64,000 nt of DNA, taken from assembly GCF_019800665.1 (NCBI RefSeq), contig NZ_JAHVKO010000001.1, positions 868,001-932,000 of the forward strand, written 5' to 3'. Below are positions 27,463-36,790 of the stretch, piece after piece. How positions within the stretch are numbered: position 1 is the stretch's first letter; the number at the start of each line of letters is the position of its first letter. The stretch comes from Microbulbifer agarilyticus. GTDB lineage: Bacteria > Pseudomonadota > Gammaproteobacteria > Pseudomonadales > Cellvibrionaceae. A model generated the notes under the pieces. It did not search any database. It was not told the DNA's origin and saw only the letters and a list, made by a program, of their open reading frames with translations. A program made the translations under genes and the position numbers.

Positions 27463-30420
27463 ATGGCTTGCCGAAAAGGCGATTACCGTCCTCCACAGGA
27501 TGGACGGTCAAACGCACCACCCGACTCAAACGGATCACCGTTTCCCGGAACGAGAAAATCATTAGCCCGCGCATTTTTGCAAAGAGGCGGGGCCTGGGGC
27601 TTATCCCTTTCGCTGATTGCCGGCCCAGCTTTAGCTGACGTCCCCCCGCTCAGCAAGGTCGCTGTGCCCGACGTAAACGTGCTTGGCCTGCTGGACGGCC
27701 AGGGCGATGGTTTCAATCCCGCCGAGTGGGAGCAGATCACCAAACCCAATAAGCGCACCGACCTCCAGCAGCTCGGCAAGCTGTTTTTCTTTGATATGCA
27801 AGTAGGCAGTGATGGTGTTCAGGCCTGTGCGAGTTGTCACTTCAACTCGGGCGCTGACATTCGCGCGATGAACAGCATGAGCCCAGGTCTGCTACGCGGA
27901 GACACATCGCATCAGTTACTGGGGGTTAACAAAAAGCTCAGCGTAATGGACTACGGCGGCCTAAGTTCGCCTCGCGGTTTCCCCATTAGCGAGAGCGCGC
28001 TAATCGGTGCTGGGGCAACACCGGATCAAGAAGATGGCACCCCAGGTAATCTCGTGGATACCGCTTTACTCGGCTCTATTGCGGGCCAGGACATAAACGA
28101 CGTTGTGTCATCTCAAGGGGTTCGTGCGACTGGCTTCGGTGGACTAATCCCGGGTTCCATTCAAGATTCAGGTATTCTCGAAGCTCTTGATGACGGCTTC
28201 GATGACAGTGATGACTTATTTGACGGATTCCCAAATAAGGATCTGGACTTCCCCAATACTGTGCGACGCGTGGAACCCCGTAACACACCCACTACCTACA
28301 ACGCGATCTTTAACCAGAGCAGCTTCTGGGATGGCCGCGCGGATATGTTTTTTAACGGTGTAAACACACTGGGTTTCCGCGACCCGGATGCCAAACTTCG
28401 TGTTTACGAGGGTGGTAACTACGCACTTAAACACTCTGTGCTAATTCCTTTCTCTTCCCTAGCCTCCCAGGCCGTAGGCCCGATCGGTAGTGATTTCGAA
28501 ATGGAATTTATTCATCGCGGCGGCGGTGGCGGCGGCGACTACAATCTTGGTCGCAAAATGGTGAAGCTCACTCCCCTCTATGGGCAGTGGGTGAACTGTA
28601 ACGACTCCTTACTGGGCCCACTAGCCGGCTGTGATCCTGCTGAAGAACAGGTTCGCGGTATCAACGGCTATCTCTACTCCGACTTTATCAAGGATATTTT
28701 CCTCGAGAAATTCTGGGGTGATGGCTCTGGCAACGATGTCTGCCTGACCAAAGCTTCGAATTTCACCCAGAAAGTCGACATGAGCAATTGCAGCTACGGC
28801 TCTGGAAACAGAACCCTAATGGAGGTTAACTTCAACCTCTTCTGGGGACTCGCCGTGCAGGCCTACGAGGCGACACTCACTACCGGCAATACCATTGTCG
28901 ACCTGATGGCGGGAGGAATGATCGATTCCGACCCCGATGGCGACCATGGACCGGAAACCATCATTGAGCACATCAGTTCCGACGGCCGCACCATGGTTCG
29001 CCTGGATATAGGTAAAAGCCGCCCACCGGCAGGTACACCGTCACGCAGCTTCAAGATGATTAATGGCCGCTTCATGATCGTCATGGACTGGACTGGTCTG
29101 CAGCCCGACGGCGACGGTGTTTCGTTTGAAGACTGCTCGGTAATGCTGCCGCCTTCGTCGACGGAGGTAGAAGCCTCTGCTGCTTATGACTCTTGTGCGA
29201 TGAAGTTCGCCGAGTTTATCCATCCAAAAGCCGAGACAGGATCGGAAGCCCCCAACGCGCCCAACCAGCCGGAAAGTGGAACGCTGGTGGCTGGCGAGCC
29301 TATCGGCGGATGTGCCCCTCCCTACGATTCTCGCGTGTGTGAAGCTGCGGCTGCCACCATCGCGAATATCGACGAAGGTATGGGACGCTTCCAGGCTGGT
29401 GCTACAAACTGTGCCGAGTGTCATGCCTCTGCTGAGTTTACCGGCGCGACCATCAGTGGTACTACCGGCTTTGGTGTCGAACCTGTGCCCGCCGGTGAAG
29501 AACCGCCGGCGATCATAGAGCGCATGAACACCTTTGAGAACCAGGGCGTTTATGATGCTGGTTTCTACAATCTCGCGATTCGTCCCACTGGCGAAGATTT
29601 GAGTGTAGGAGGCAACATCACTACCACCAACGGTGGCCTGATCCCCCTGTCAAAAGCCAAGCTGGCACAGCTGATCGGTATGCTGCCGGGCGACCTGCCC
29701 GCGCCGTACAACAGCCCTGAAAGCAAGGCCGTGTTGCAGAAAATTGCAGATAGCCTGCAGGCTGGTGTCGGCGTCGGCGGCGTGCAAATACCAACCGCGC
29801 CTGGGGATTTGACAGCCAAACCGTTCGCGATAAACCTGGCCTGTGATCCGGAAATGGGACTGGTGGTTTGTGATCCGACGGTACCGAGCGACGATCTGGT
29901 ATTGCGCAATGGCTTCTTTAAGACACCGACCATCCGCATGACCAAGTTCACCGGTCCGTTTATGCACAATGGATCGAAGATGAACCTGCGTCAGGTTTTG
30001 GAGTTCTACAAAACGGTTGTGGACTTCGACCTCAGCGATGACAAGCGCTTCGGTGTGGCCAACCTTAACCTGCATAATCTGGACGCCGGATTGCGTATTG
30101 TGGATGTAGGTGCAGATCGCGAGGCGGCGATGGTGGAAATGATGGAAACCGGCTTGACCGACTGGGGCGCTGCCTACCAGGAAGGCAAGTTCGACCATCC
30201 GCAAATTTGTGTTCCTAATGGCCATGACGACAAAGGCCGGACCATACTTGCGAATATTGCCGCCGTCGGTGCAGAAGGCAATTCGACTCGGATCATTACC
30301 TTCCAGGAAATCTTGGAAAATGCATCAGGTTTCACCAATGACCTGAGTGATCCGTGCGATATGGACATTGCCGATGGAGATGGTAAGTCCAAAATTGAAG
30401 TACCCTTCGCGGCGCCCTGA
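27463..30420 (+). CDS. Long di-haem cytochrome c peroxidase/MauG-family exported protein
   Basis: A 985-residue exported protein. ATG 27463 has AGAGGGA 8 bases upstream and leads through a long basic segment to the hydrophobic WGLSLSLIAGPALA signal. An ATG at 27373 would add 30 residues. Two CxxCH haem-binding motifs are present: CASCH (122-126) and CAECH (650-654). The C-terminal KTPTIRMTKFTGPFMHNGSKMNLRQVLEFY is partly the hallmark of the CCP/MauG family. Ordinary members have 320-470 residues, and here over 500 separate the two haem motifs, so a large insertion lies between them. A strong terminator follows. Substrate unknown. Confidence 0.85.
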   Translation: MACRKGDYRPPQDGRSNAPPDSNGSPFPGTRKSLARAFLQRGGAWGLSLSLIAGPALADVPPLSKVAVPDVNVLGLLDGQGDGFNPAEWEQITKPNKRTDLQQLGKLFFFDMQVGSDGVQACASCHFNSGADIRAMNSMSPGLLRGDTSHQLLGVNKKLSVMDYGGLSSPRGFPISESALIGAGATPDQEDGTPGNLVDTALLGSIAGQDINDVVSSQGVRATGFGGLIPGSIQDSGILEALDDGFDDSDDLFDGFPNKDLDFPNTVRRVEPRNTPTTYNAIFNQSSFWDGRADMFFNGVNTLGFRDPDAKLRVYEGGNYALKHSVLIPFSSLASQAVGPIGSDFEMEFIHRGGGGGGDYNLGRKMVKLTPLYGQWVNCNDSLLGPLAGCDPAEEQVRGINGYLYSDFIKDIFLEKFWGDGSGNDVCLTKASNFTQKVDMSNCSYGSGNRTLMEVNFNLFWGLAVQAYEATLTTGNTIVDLMAGGMIDSDPDGDHGPETIIEHISSDGRTMVRLDIGKSRPPAGTPSRSFKMINGRFMIVMDWTGLQPDGDGVSFEDCSVMLPPSSTEVEASAAYDSCAMKFAEFIHPKAETGSEAPNAPNQPESGTLVAGEPIGGCAPPYDSRVCEAAAATIANIDEGMGRFQAGATNCAECHASAEFTGATISGTTGFGVEPVPAGEEPPAIIERMNTFENQGVYDAGFYNLAIRPTGEDLSVGGNITTTNGGLIPLSKAKLAQLIGMLPGDLPAPYNSPESKAVLQKIADSLQAGVGVGGVQIPTAPGDLTAKPFAINLACDPEMGLVVCDPTVPSDDLVLRNGFFKTPTIRMTKFTGPFMHNGSKMNLRQVLEFYKTVVDFDLSDDKRFGVANLNLHNLDAGLRIVDVGADREAAMVEMMETGLTDWGAAYQEGKFDHPQICVPNGHDDKGRTILANIAAVGAEGNSTRIITFQEILENASGFTNDLSDPCDMDIADGDGKSKIEVPFAAP

Positions 30421-30449
30421 TCGCTAAACCTTATCGCTAAAACTTGAGC

Positions 30450-30481
30450 AAAGCCCGCACGGAAACGTGCGGGCTTTTTTG
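30450..30481 (+). terminator. Rho-independent terminator after the peroxidase-family gene
   Basis: A perfect 9-bp stem GCCCGCACG with a GAAA loop and CGTGCGGGC, extended by A-T pairs, is followed by seven T residues. Confidence 0.95.
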
Positions 30482-30493
30482 TGCATGCTAACG

Positions 30494-30521
30494 AAAAAAG
30501 CCGGAGGATGAATCCCCCGGC
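30494..30521 (-). terminator. Rho-independent terminator for the glycine-zipper lipoprotein
   Basis: On the minus strand GCCGGGGGAT and ATCCTCCGGC form a 10-bp stem with one G-T pair and a two-base gap, followed by TTTTTT. It faces the preceding plus-strand terminator. Confidence 0.88.
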
Positions 30522-30567
30522 GAAAGCCAAGTCCTGTGAGTGCCGAATAGGAGTTGGTTTTAGAAAC

Positions 30568-30963
30568 TCAGTTCAATACCCGGTAACCACGGCCGCGTAA
30601 ACAGTTTCGGGCGATGTAGCCCTCTTCCGCATGGGCACTGCCGACCCCGCTGACGCCACCGACGATGGCACCAGCCCCTGCGGCCGCAGCAGCGGCGCTA
30701 CTGCTATCGCCGATGATGGCACCCAGTGCACCACCGAGTAATGCACCGCCTGCAGCGCGCGAGAAGCCACGCCGACCGGCATCATTGCGTGCGGCCATGG
30801 ACAGTGTTTTGCAATCTGCCAGGTCGAGCTGGTACTGGCGCATATTCACGCCCTGAGTGTCGATGACGATATTGCCGGCACCGTACACCTGTTCCTGCTG
30901 GGTGGCACACCCCAGAACAGTTGTCGCGGTAAACATCACGCCGAACACGAGTTGAATCTTCAT
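30568..30963 (-). CDS. Glycine-zipper lipoprotein of unknown function
   Basis: A 131-residue protein with a signal peptide and lipobox VLGC (C19). After a polar region (YQLDLADCKTLSMAAR) comes a strong glycine zipper (AAGGALLGGALGAIIGD, then AAAAAGAGAIVGGVSGVG) and a short C-terminus with a cysteine pair near NCLRGRGYRVLN. Glycine-zipper lipoproteins sit in the outer membrane and often respond to envelope stress. It follows the fatty-acid operon on the same strand but is separated from it by a hairpin and 175 bases. Confidence 0.85.
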   Translation of the reverse strand: MKIQLVFGVMFTATTVLGCATQQEQVYGAGNIVIDTQGVNMRQYQLDLADCKTLSMAARNDAGRRGFSRAAGGALLGGALGAIIGDSSSAAAAAAGAGAIVGGVSGVGSAHAEEGYIARNCLRGRGYRVLN

Positions 30964-31070
30964 TGGCGCACCTCACCACATGTTGTCGCCTGTATCCTCT
31001 TAGGTTTAGACGAAGGTGGGAATACGCGTCAGGATGGTTCGCTATATCTGGCACTGCGTTTATAGCGAAA

Positions 31071-31106
31071 GCGAGTGACTTACATGGGATAAAGACCATC
31101 ACTCGC
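31071..31106 (-). terminator. Hairpin at the end of the seven-gene operon
   Basis: GCGAGTGA and TCACTCGC form an 8-bp stem, with a further short stem inside the 20-base loop. On the minus strand it is followed by TTTCGC, a weak T-tract. It probably marks the end of the operon whose last stop codon is at 31139. Confidence 0.6.
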
Positions 31107-31138
31107 CTTAAGTAACGGGGAAACTTACGGATAGAGAC

Positions 31139-31876
31139 TTACGGATAGAAGTAGCGGATATCGAGGTTCTGGGATTTCCCGGAGTCGTTCAACAGGTTCA
31201 CCGTACCGCTGAAACGCAGCAGGCGTGGAGGCTCTGCTGCCTGCCCGTCGGCGGTGGGCGCACCATACTCCAGATAGATTTTGCCGCCGGCGAGCCAGCG
31301 CAGGAAGCCACTGGACAACTCCACCTCGATACAAAGATCTGGCCTGCTAGAAACGCATGGAGCCCGGCGCGCGCGCAAGGTGATTACGCGACCATGCAAA
31401 GGGGATGCAAAACCAAAATCGAGTGTTTGGCCTTGGGCAAGCGCCGAATAATTGCTGCGCACAAAAGCATCGAAACCGGCATCAACGACATCCACCTTGT
31501 TTGCCGCAACCCGCTTTTCCTGCAATCTCGCGCCCTGCTTGGGGCGATACCGCAGCAGCCACTGGTCCTGCTGCTTCACCGCCTCACGGATTTCACCGAG
31601 GCGAAAATCTTCCTGAGCCACATTGGGACGCGATGATGCGGGCAAGGTGCCCTGCCCACCCGGTGACGCCACACGCTTTTCCGCGATTTTTCTGCCATTC
31701 GGTGAGAAGTAAAGCACTCGCCAGTTATCTTCACCGGGCAGAAAGTACTCGCAATACTGAACCTGCTCACTCCCCGGCAGCGTTGCCCGGCCGACGACTT
31801 TGGCTTCAGATAGCACTGCTTGCGGAGCGCTGCAGCCGGTAACAGAGAGAGATAACACGAATATGGAAGCAATCAT
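31139..31876 (-). CDS. Lipoprotein of unknown function, last gene of the fatty-acid operon
   Basis: A 245-residue lipoprotein: short signal peptide MIASIFVLSLSVTGC with lipobox C15. ATG 31876 is preceded by AAGGACGAG. The mature protein is polar, with YCEYFLPGEDNWRVLYFSPNGRKIAEKRV near the start and three further cysteines (APCVSSRPDLCIEV). I do not recognise the family. It is 38 bases behind DUF2878 on the same strand, so it is probably part of the ChrR-linked operon, where other species carry DUF3833 or chalcone-isomerase-like proteins. The stop codon overlaps a 14-bp tandem duplication. Confidence 0.7.
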   Translation of the reverse strand: MIASIFVLSLSVTGCSAPQAVLSEAKVVGRATLPGSEQVQYCEYFLPGEDNWRVLYFSPNGRKIAEKRVASPGGQGTLPASSRPNVAQEDFRLGEIREAVKQQDQWLLRYRPKQGARLQEKRVAANKVDVVDAGFDAFVRSNYSALAQGQTLDFGFASPLHGRVITLRARRAPCVSSRPDLCIEVELSSGFLRWLAGGKIYLEYGAPTADGQAAEPPRLLRFSGTVNLLNDSGKSQNLDIRYFYP

Positions 31877-31914
31877 GAAGCTCGTCCTTCAACTCCATAA
31901 GAAAAAACAGCCAG

Positions 31915-32508
31915 CTATATCGAATCTGTGAGTATGGGTGGCTGGGTGACACGTAACAAACGAATAATCAGCGGTAAAAATACACACCACAATAGCCCCA
32001 GAACCAACAAGGTCAGCCATAAAGGCGTTGCCAGCGCGACCTCGCCACCAATTTTTGCACCAATCAAATAACTGAGTGGCCCGCCAAAAAAACCAAACAC
32101 GGCAGAAAGCCACAGCTTTCCATGCAAAAAGACAAAGGCGTAGCGGACTGCGAGTGCAAAATTCAGCCACAGGCAGGCAAGCCATAGCGGCACCACTGTC
32201 GGTGAAGGTTCGGAGATAAATAGCCCGGTGCGGAACAGTATCGCGTCCATGGCGATACCGGCAACGGAGATGGAAATCAGCCACAAAAGCGAGCGAAAAA
32301 CCGATGGCGGGGTGCCTTGGCTAAGAGCGGAGCTATGGAACAGAAAGAGATGGAAAGCGAAATTAAGCAGTGTGAATGCCACCACCAAAAGCGTTGAGGG
32401 ATCCAGCACACATAGGAGCCAGATTCCCTCAAATATCAAACCACTGACCAGCATCTTCCAAAACGGAACTGGCCTGCTTTCGGCCTGCTGAACCAAAGGA
32501 ATAGACAT
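31915..32508 (-). CDS. DUF2878 family membrane protein
   Basis: A 197-residue inner-membrane protein with about five or six hydrophobic segments and the family stretch GPLSYLIGAKIGGEVAL. The start overlaps the Cfa stop codon as TGATG, implying translational coupling. DUF2878 genes are repeatedly found beside Cfa-type methyltransferases and DUF1365 genes. The function is unknown; helping lipid modification is inferred from that association. Confidence 0.9.
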   Translation of the reverse strand: MSIPLVQQAESRPVPFWKMLVSGLIFEGIWLLCVLDPSTLLVVAFTLLNFAFHLFLFHSSALSQGTPPSVFRSLLWLISISVAGIAMDAILFRTGLFISEPSPTVVPLWLACLWLNFALAVRYAFVFLHGKLWLSAVFGFFGGPLSYLIGAKIGGEVALATPLWLTLLVLGLLWCVFLPLIIRLLRVTQPPILTDSI

Positions 32509-33923
32509 CAGTGCAGCGGGGGTAGCTTACGGCAGCGCGGTTTGGCGAAGGTAAACTGCGCAGTACTGATCACACGTTCCAGGAACCCGCCCTCGCAATA
32601 GCACAGGTAGAAGTCCCACATATTGATAAAGCGCTGATCGAACCCCTGCGCACGAATTTCATCGATATGTTCAAAGAACGCGGTGCGCCAGGATGCCAGG
32701 GTTTTGGCGTAATCAAAGGTAATATCGTCCAGACCCACAATCTGCATATCGGTATCTTCAGCGATATGCTTGGCCACCACCTGGTTCGATGGCAGACAGC
32801 CGCCCGGGAAAATGTACCGCTGAATAAAGTCGACACTGTTTTTGTAGGCATCAAACCGCTGATCCTGAATGGTGATCGCCTGCATCACCATAATGCCGTC
32901 TTCCTTGAGCAGAGCGCTACAGCGGCCGAAGAACGTGGAGTAGTACTCGTGCCCTACCGCCTCAATCATTTCGATGGAGACAATTTTGTCGAATTGCCCT
33001 TCCAACTCCCGATAGTCTTTGAGCAACAAGGTCACACGATTCTGTAAGCCTTCCCGCTCCACCCATGCCTTGGCGTGCTCATACTGCTCGCGAGAAATGG
33101 TGGTTGTGGTGACCTGACAACCGTAATGCTTCGCGGCATATACGGCCATGCCACCCCAGCCGGTACCGATTTCCAGCAGATGGTCAGTTGGCTTCAACTG
33201 CAACTTGCGGCAAATGCGGGCCATTTTAAATTCAGAGGCCTCTGCCAGACTGGCACTTTCGGATGGAAATACTGCGCTGGAATACAGCATGGTTGGATCA
33301 AGGAACAGACCAAAGAAGTCATTTCCCAGGTCATAGTGGGCCGAAATATTCTTCTTGGAACCATTTAACGAGTTCGCATTCAGCCGGTGCAACACACGCA
33401 GTGCAGCCTTCTGCATAAAGCCCCAACGGGAATCCAGATTCTGCAGCAGATCCTGGTTGGCAACCATAAGGCGTATGACCTGCACCAGATCCGGAGAATG
33501 CCAATCACCCTCCATATACGCTTCGCCAGAGCCGATGGTGCCGTTCATTAGTACCTGTGTGTAGGTCGCCGGTGAGCGAACATGAAGATGCGCCTCGATA
33601 TCCGAGAATCCCGGTGTTTGACCATATTGGAAAATTTTATGCTCACCGTAAACTTCGTGCACATACAGTGTGCCGATGCTGATCGCAGAGAGCTTCCCCA
33701 ATACCAGCTTGCGCGCGAGGCGCTCAAACCAGTTAAGGTCATTGACCTGCTGCCCTCTTCCCGCTTCACCTGCCACCTGAGCCTGCGTATTGCCATTGCT
33801 GACCAGACTGATATTTGGCTGGCCCTGTACAGGTGCAGGAGATTCATTCGTCAGGGACTGAGCCTCATCCGCTGATACCGATGGCTGAATGGCTTTCGCG
33901 ACGTTCTTGTGCATCGAACTCAT
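32508..33923 (-). CDS. Cyclopropane-fatty-acyl-phospholipid synthase family methyltransferase
   Basis: A 471-residue SAM-dependent enzyme methylating unsaturated acyl chains of membrane phospholipids. The catalytic region contains HYDLGNDFFGLFLDPTMLYSSAVF (partial motif 196-204), the SAM loop EIGTGWGGMA (251-260), and IEMIEAVGHEYY. It has ~60 extra N-terminal polar residues compared with E. coli Cfa. In an operon with an FAD oxidoreductase and DUF1365 it may yield methyl-branched, methylated-unsaturated or furan fatty acids rather than plain cyclopropanes. That is an inference from RpoE/ChrR-controlled loci in other bacteria. Its stop overlaps the DUF2878 start. Confidence 0.92.
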   Translation of the reverse strand: MSSMHKNVAKAIQPSVSADEAQSLTNESPAPVQGQPNISLVSNGNTQAQVAGEAGRGQQVNDLNWFERLARKLVLGKLSAISIGTLYVHEVYGEHKIFQYGQTPGFSDIEAHLHVRSPATYTQVLMNGTIGSGEAYMEGDWHSPDLVQVIRLMVANQDLLQNLDSRWGFMQKAALRVLHRLNANSLNGSKKNISAHYDLGNDFFGLFLDPTMLYSSAVFPSESASLAEASEFKMARICRKLQLKPTDHLLEIGTGWGGMAVYAAKHYGCQVTTTTISREQYEHAKAWVEREGLQNRVTLLLKDYRELEGQFDKIVSIEMIEAVGHEYYSTFFGRCSALLKEDGIMVMQAITIQDQRFDAYKNSVDFIQRYIFPGGCLPSNQVVAKHIAEDTDMQIVGLDDITFDYAKTLASWRTAFFEHIDEIRAQGFDQRFINMWDFYLCYCEGGFLERVISTAQFTFAKPRCRKLPPLH

Positions 33924-33973
33924 GATCGAAAATTCTCCCGAAGGCTTTGATTCTTAATTTGGTGAAGAAAATT

Positions 33974-34711
33974 TCAGGTCTGTGGATGCGAATACAGAGG
34001 CACCCTCTTAATCAACAGCTTGAGTGCTTCCCAGTATATGGCGCCAATGACCTTTACGGTAAACAGGGGGTACTGGATCAGTTTCCGAATGAGCGATGAG
34101 GCGGAAATTTCTTCTCGTTCTAAGGCCATACACGCGTCAAAAACGCACTCACCTTCTTGGACAGAGCGGATACTAACCGTCAGATGTTTGCCTGGCGTGG
34201 TGCTGCGCCAGTGGTACGCTTGATTACAGGGCATAAACGGGGATACGTGAAGCGTCTTATCAAAAATAGCCTTCTGCACCCGACCTCCGGATACCGGCAG
34301 CACATATCCATGCCGCTCATTCCATGGCGTATTGTGCACATCAACCAGAAGCGACTCGACCTGCTCTCCAGACCGATCAAAACAGTAATAGATACTGATT
34401 GGGTTCATGTTGTAGCCGAGGTACCGCCAGTTCGCGAGAAAGGCAATGGGACCTTGCGGACGCTCGCCCAGCTCCTCTGCAACCCTTGCCCTGACAGCCT
34501 CATCCAGGCTTACTTCGGGATCACCATAAAAGTCTTCTCGACAGAATCGCGCCGGGGCCAGTTTTGAACGCGACCAAAGTCGTGTCTGCGCAAGTATCTC
34601 GGGCAGTTCATCGAGAAACGCAAACATCATAAAGCCCCGATAACGAAACCGGTGCTCTCTCGGCGCAAAACGTCGATGTTGTATCCAACCGGAGTAGATA
34701 CCACTACGCAT
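33974..34711 (-). CDS. DUF1365 family protein
   Basis: A 245-residue protein. ATG 34711 overlaps the end of the FAD oxidoreductase gene by eight bases and gives the family start IYSGWIQHRRFAPREHRFRYRGF (quoted here as a family hallmark only in its first part, IYSGWIQHRRFAPREH). YNMNPISIYYCFD and FDKTLHVSPFMP are further conserved segments. DUF1365 nearly always sits between a FAD oxidoreductase and a Cfa-type methyltransferase. Its reaction is not established; a role in acyl-chain modification is inferred. A start at 34750 is less likely. Confidence 0.9.
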   Translation of the reverse strand: MRSGIYSGWIQHRRFAPREHRFRYRGFMMFAFLDELPEILAQTRLWSRSKLAPARFCREDFYGDPEVSLDEAVRARVAEELGERPQGPIAFLANWRYLGYNMNPISIYYCFDRSGEQVESLLVDVHNTPWNERHGYVLPVSGGRVQKAIFDKTLHVSPFMPCNQAYHWRSTTPGKHLTVSIRSVQEGECVFDACMALEREEISASSLIRKLIQYPLFTVKVIGAIYWEALKLLIKRVPLYSHPQT

Positions 34712-36002
34712 TAAAATCGACTCCCAGTGCCTTCGCGACACGGACAGCACTTACCACACCGTCCTCATGGAAACCATTGGTCCAGTAGGCGCCACAAAAC
34801 CAGGTACGATTCACGCCATTGATTTCTCCCCAGCGTGCCTGAGCACTATTTCCATTCACGGAAAACTGTGGGTGCTCATATTCGTACTCACCAATAATCT
34901 TGTTCTGATCAATCAGATGGTCTGCATTCAGAGTGACACAGTAGGTCTTACTGGTCTCCAAACGCTGCAAAATGTTCATGTTGTAGGTTAGCGCGGGCAA
35001 GGCACTATCATCACCTTGCAAGCGATAATTCCAGCTCGCCCAAGCGGACTGCCGCTTGGGAAGCAGGCTGGTATCCGTATGCAGGACTACCGAATTTTTC
35101 TCATATGGAATATGCCCCAGTATTTCAGATTCCGGGATGGAAGCATCGCCAAGAATTTTAAGCGCCTGGTCCGAATGACAGGCAAAAATCACCTGATCAA
35201 ACTCCTGCATGCGCTTTTCACCAGAAGCGCTCAAATACTCTAACTGTACATGCTGGCCTACGCGGGTGACGCGCTGCACCGGGCTGCTCAAATGAATGCG
35301 ATCTTTGAAGGATTCGATCATCGGTGCAATATAGGACTTGGAACCACCGCGAATCACTCGCCACTGAGGCCGGTTAAAGATATTCAGCAGACCGTGGTTG
35401 TAGAAGAACCGCACAAAAAAGTCGACGGAAAAATCCAGCATCCGCGACATACTGGCAGACCAAATGGCAGACCCCATAGGCACCAGATACCGCGATGCAA
35501 ATTCAGCAGAATAACCATTGGTATCCAGATATGAACCCAGAGTTGTTGCCTCGCTGAGCTCGCCACGCTTCCAGTCGGTGACCGCATCGCGATTGAAACG
35601 CACAATATCTCGCAGCATCCGCCAGTGCCCACCATCCAACAGGTTTCGGCGCTGGGCAAAAAGAGAGTTCAGGTTGTTACCCGCGTATTCAAAGTCTTTG
35701 GCAAACTCGCCAGATCCGTTCGGCCCAGAGCCCAGGGCGGATACACTAAATCCCATATCCGTAGGCTGATTCTCGACCCCCAACTCTGCCATTAGTTTGA
35801 TGAAATTCGGATAGGTCCAGTCGTTGAATACGATGAATCCGGTGTCGATGGGGATGGTTCTGTCGCCCTCTTCCACATCGATTGTCGCCGTATGCCCTCC
35901 GAGCCGCGAATCCGCTTCGAACAGGGAAATGTCATGCTTCTGATTGAGCAAATAGGCGGATGTAAGCCCTGAGATACCACTACCAATAATTGCAATACGC
36001 AT
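34704..36002 (-). CDS. FAD-dependent oxidoreductase (amine-oxidase fold) of the DUF1365/Cfa operon
   Basis: A 432-residue flavoprotein. ATG 36002 shares its A with the SDR stop (TAATG) and has GGAAGGTG upstream. The start MRIAIIGSGISGLTSAYLL carries the Rossmann GxGxxG at residues 7-12, followed by the FAD-binding EADSRLGGHT. C-terminal WFCGAYWTNGFHEDGVVSAVRVAKALG is the second FAD region. Homologues next to Cfa and DUF1365 genes are annotated as amine oxidases or desaturase-like proteins; the likely substrate is a phospholipid acyl chain. Tight overlaps on both sides show one operon. Confidence 0.92.
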   Translation of the reverse strand: MRIAIIGSGISGLTSAYLLNQKHDISLFEADSRLGGHTATIDVEEGDRTIPIDTGFIVFNDWTYPNFIKLMAELGVENQPTDMGFSVSALGSGPNGSGEFAKDFEYAGNNLNSLFAQRRNLLDGGHWRMLRDIVRFNRDAVTDWKRGELSEATTLGSYLDTNGYSAEFASRYLVPMGSAIWSASMSRMLDFSVDFFVRFFYNHGLLNIFNRPQWRVIRGGSKSYIAPMIESFKDRIHLSSPVQRVTRVGQHVQLEYLSASGEKRMQEFDQVIFACHSDQALKILGDASIPESEILGHIPYEKNSVVLHTDTSLLPKRQSAWASWNYRLQGDDSALPALTYNMNILQRLETSKTYCVTLNADHLIDQNKIIGEYEYEHPQFSVNGNSAQARWGEINGVNRTWFCGAYWTNGFHEDGVVSAVRVAKALGVDFNA

Positions 36003-36790
36003 TACACCTTCCTCAACGTTCGAATTCTTGTCATACGGGGTGCGATCAGATTGAACCAAACTGGGGACAGTGTCCCCAGAAGTCTCAACGGCCAGCTCAG
36101 TCTTTTCGGAAAATCGATCACTGAAGCATTGCCCTTCAGGCCGATCAAAATACGTTTTGCCGCCTGCTCTGCAGTCATCAGGAACGGCATATCAAAGTCG
36201 TTCTCTTGTGTGAGCGGAGTGTCGATAAATCCAGGGCGCACCAGCACGGTGCGCAAACAGACGTTAGCGGTATCCGCACGTAACGACTGCATAAAATAAT
36301 CGACGGCCGCTTTTGAGGCACCATAGGCTTCTGCTCTCGGAAAACCTACGACAGAGGAAAGGCTGCTTACCGCAACAAATACAGGCTTCCGACTGTTGCT
36401 CAATAACGGTAATGATTCTCTCAGCGTATTCACCACGCCAAAAAAGTTTGCATCAAATACGCGGCGGTAGCTTTTGATATCCAAGGTTAACCCATCGTCG
36501 TACTCACAGGTACCCGCACAGGCAATTACCATGTCCAGTTGATCGGTAATTTCTCGTAAAGATGCGCCCGCTTCTGCAATCGAATCATCCTGGCCAACAT
36601 CACAGGCAAGTACTCGGATGCGCTTGGGAGAGGCTTTCTGCAGCGTCAGCAATGGCTCGCGACGGCGTCCGCTGATAATGACATAGTGACCCTCTTCCAC
36701 GAGGAGTCGCACTAACGCTGCACCGATACCCGAACCGGCGCCTGTCACCCAAATATTGAGTTTTGAACACCACTCTTGGGAATCACTCAT
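36002..36790 (-). CDS. Short-chain dehydrogenase/reductase
   Basis: A 262-residue SDR: cofactor motif TGAGSGIG at 16-23, D64-V in LACDVGQDD, NAG-like CAG at 91-93, and catalytic Y156/K160 in YGASK after the Ser in VSSLSS. The start overlaps the NTF2-like gene by four bases and the stop overlaps the FAD gene start. The N-terminal residues before the fold are few, indicating a cytoplasmic protein. Substrate unknown; the operon suggests lipid-related chemistry. Confidence 0.92.
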   Translation of the reverse strand: MSDSQEWCSKLNIWVTGAGSGIGAALVRLLVEEGHYVIISGRRREPLLTLQKASPKRIRVLACDVGQDDSIAEAGASLREITDQLDMVIACAGTCEYDDGLTLDIKSYRRVFDANFFGVVNTLRESLPLLSNSRKPVFVAVSSLSSVVGFPRAEAYGASKAAVDYFMQSLRADTANVCLRTVLVRPGFIDTPLTQENDFDMPFLMTAEQAAKRILIGLKGNASVIDFPKRLSWPLRLLGTLSPVWFNLIAPRMTRIRTLRKV

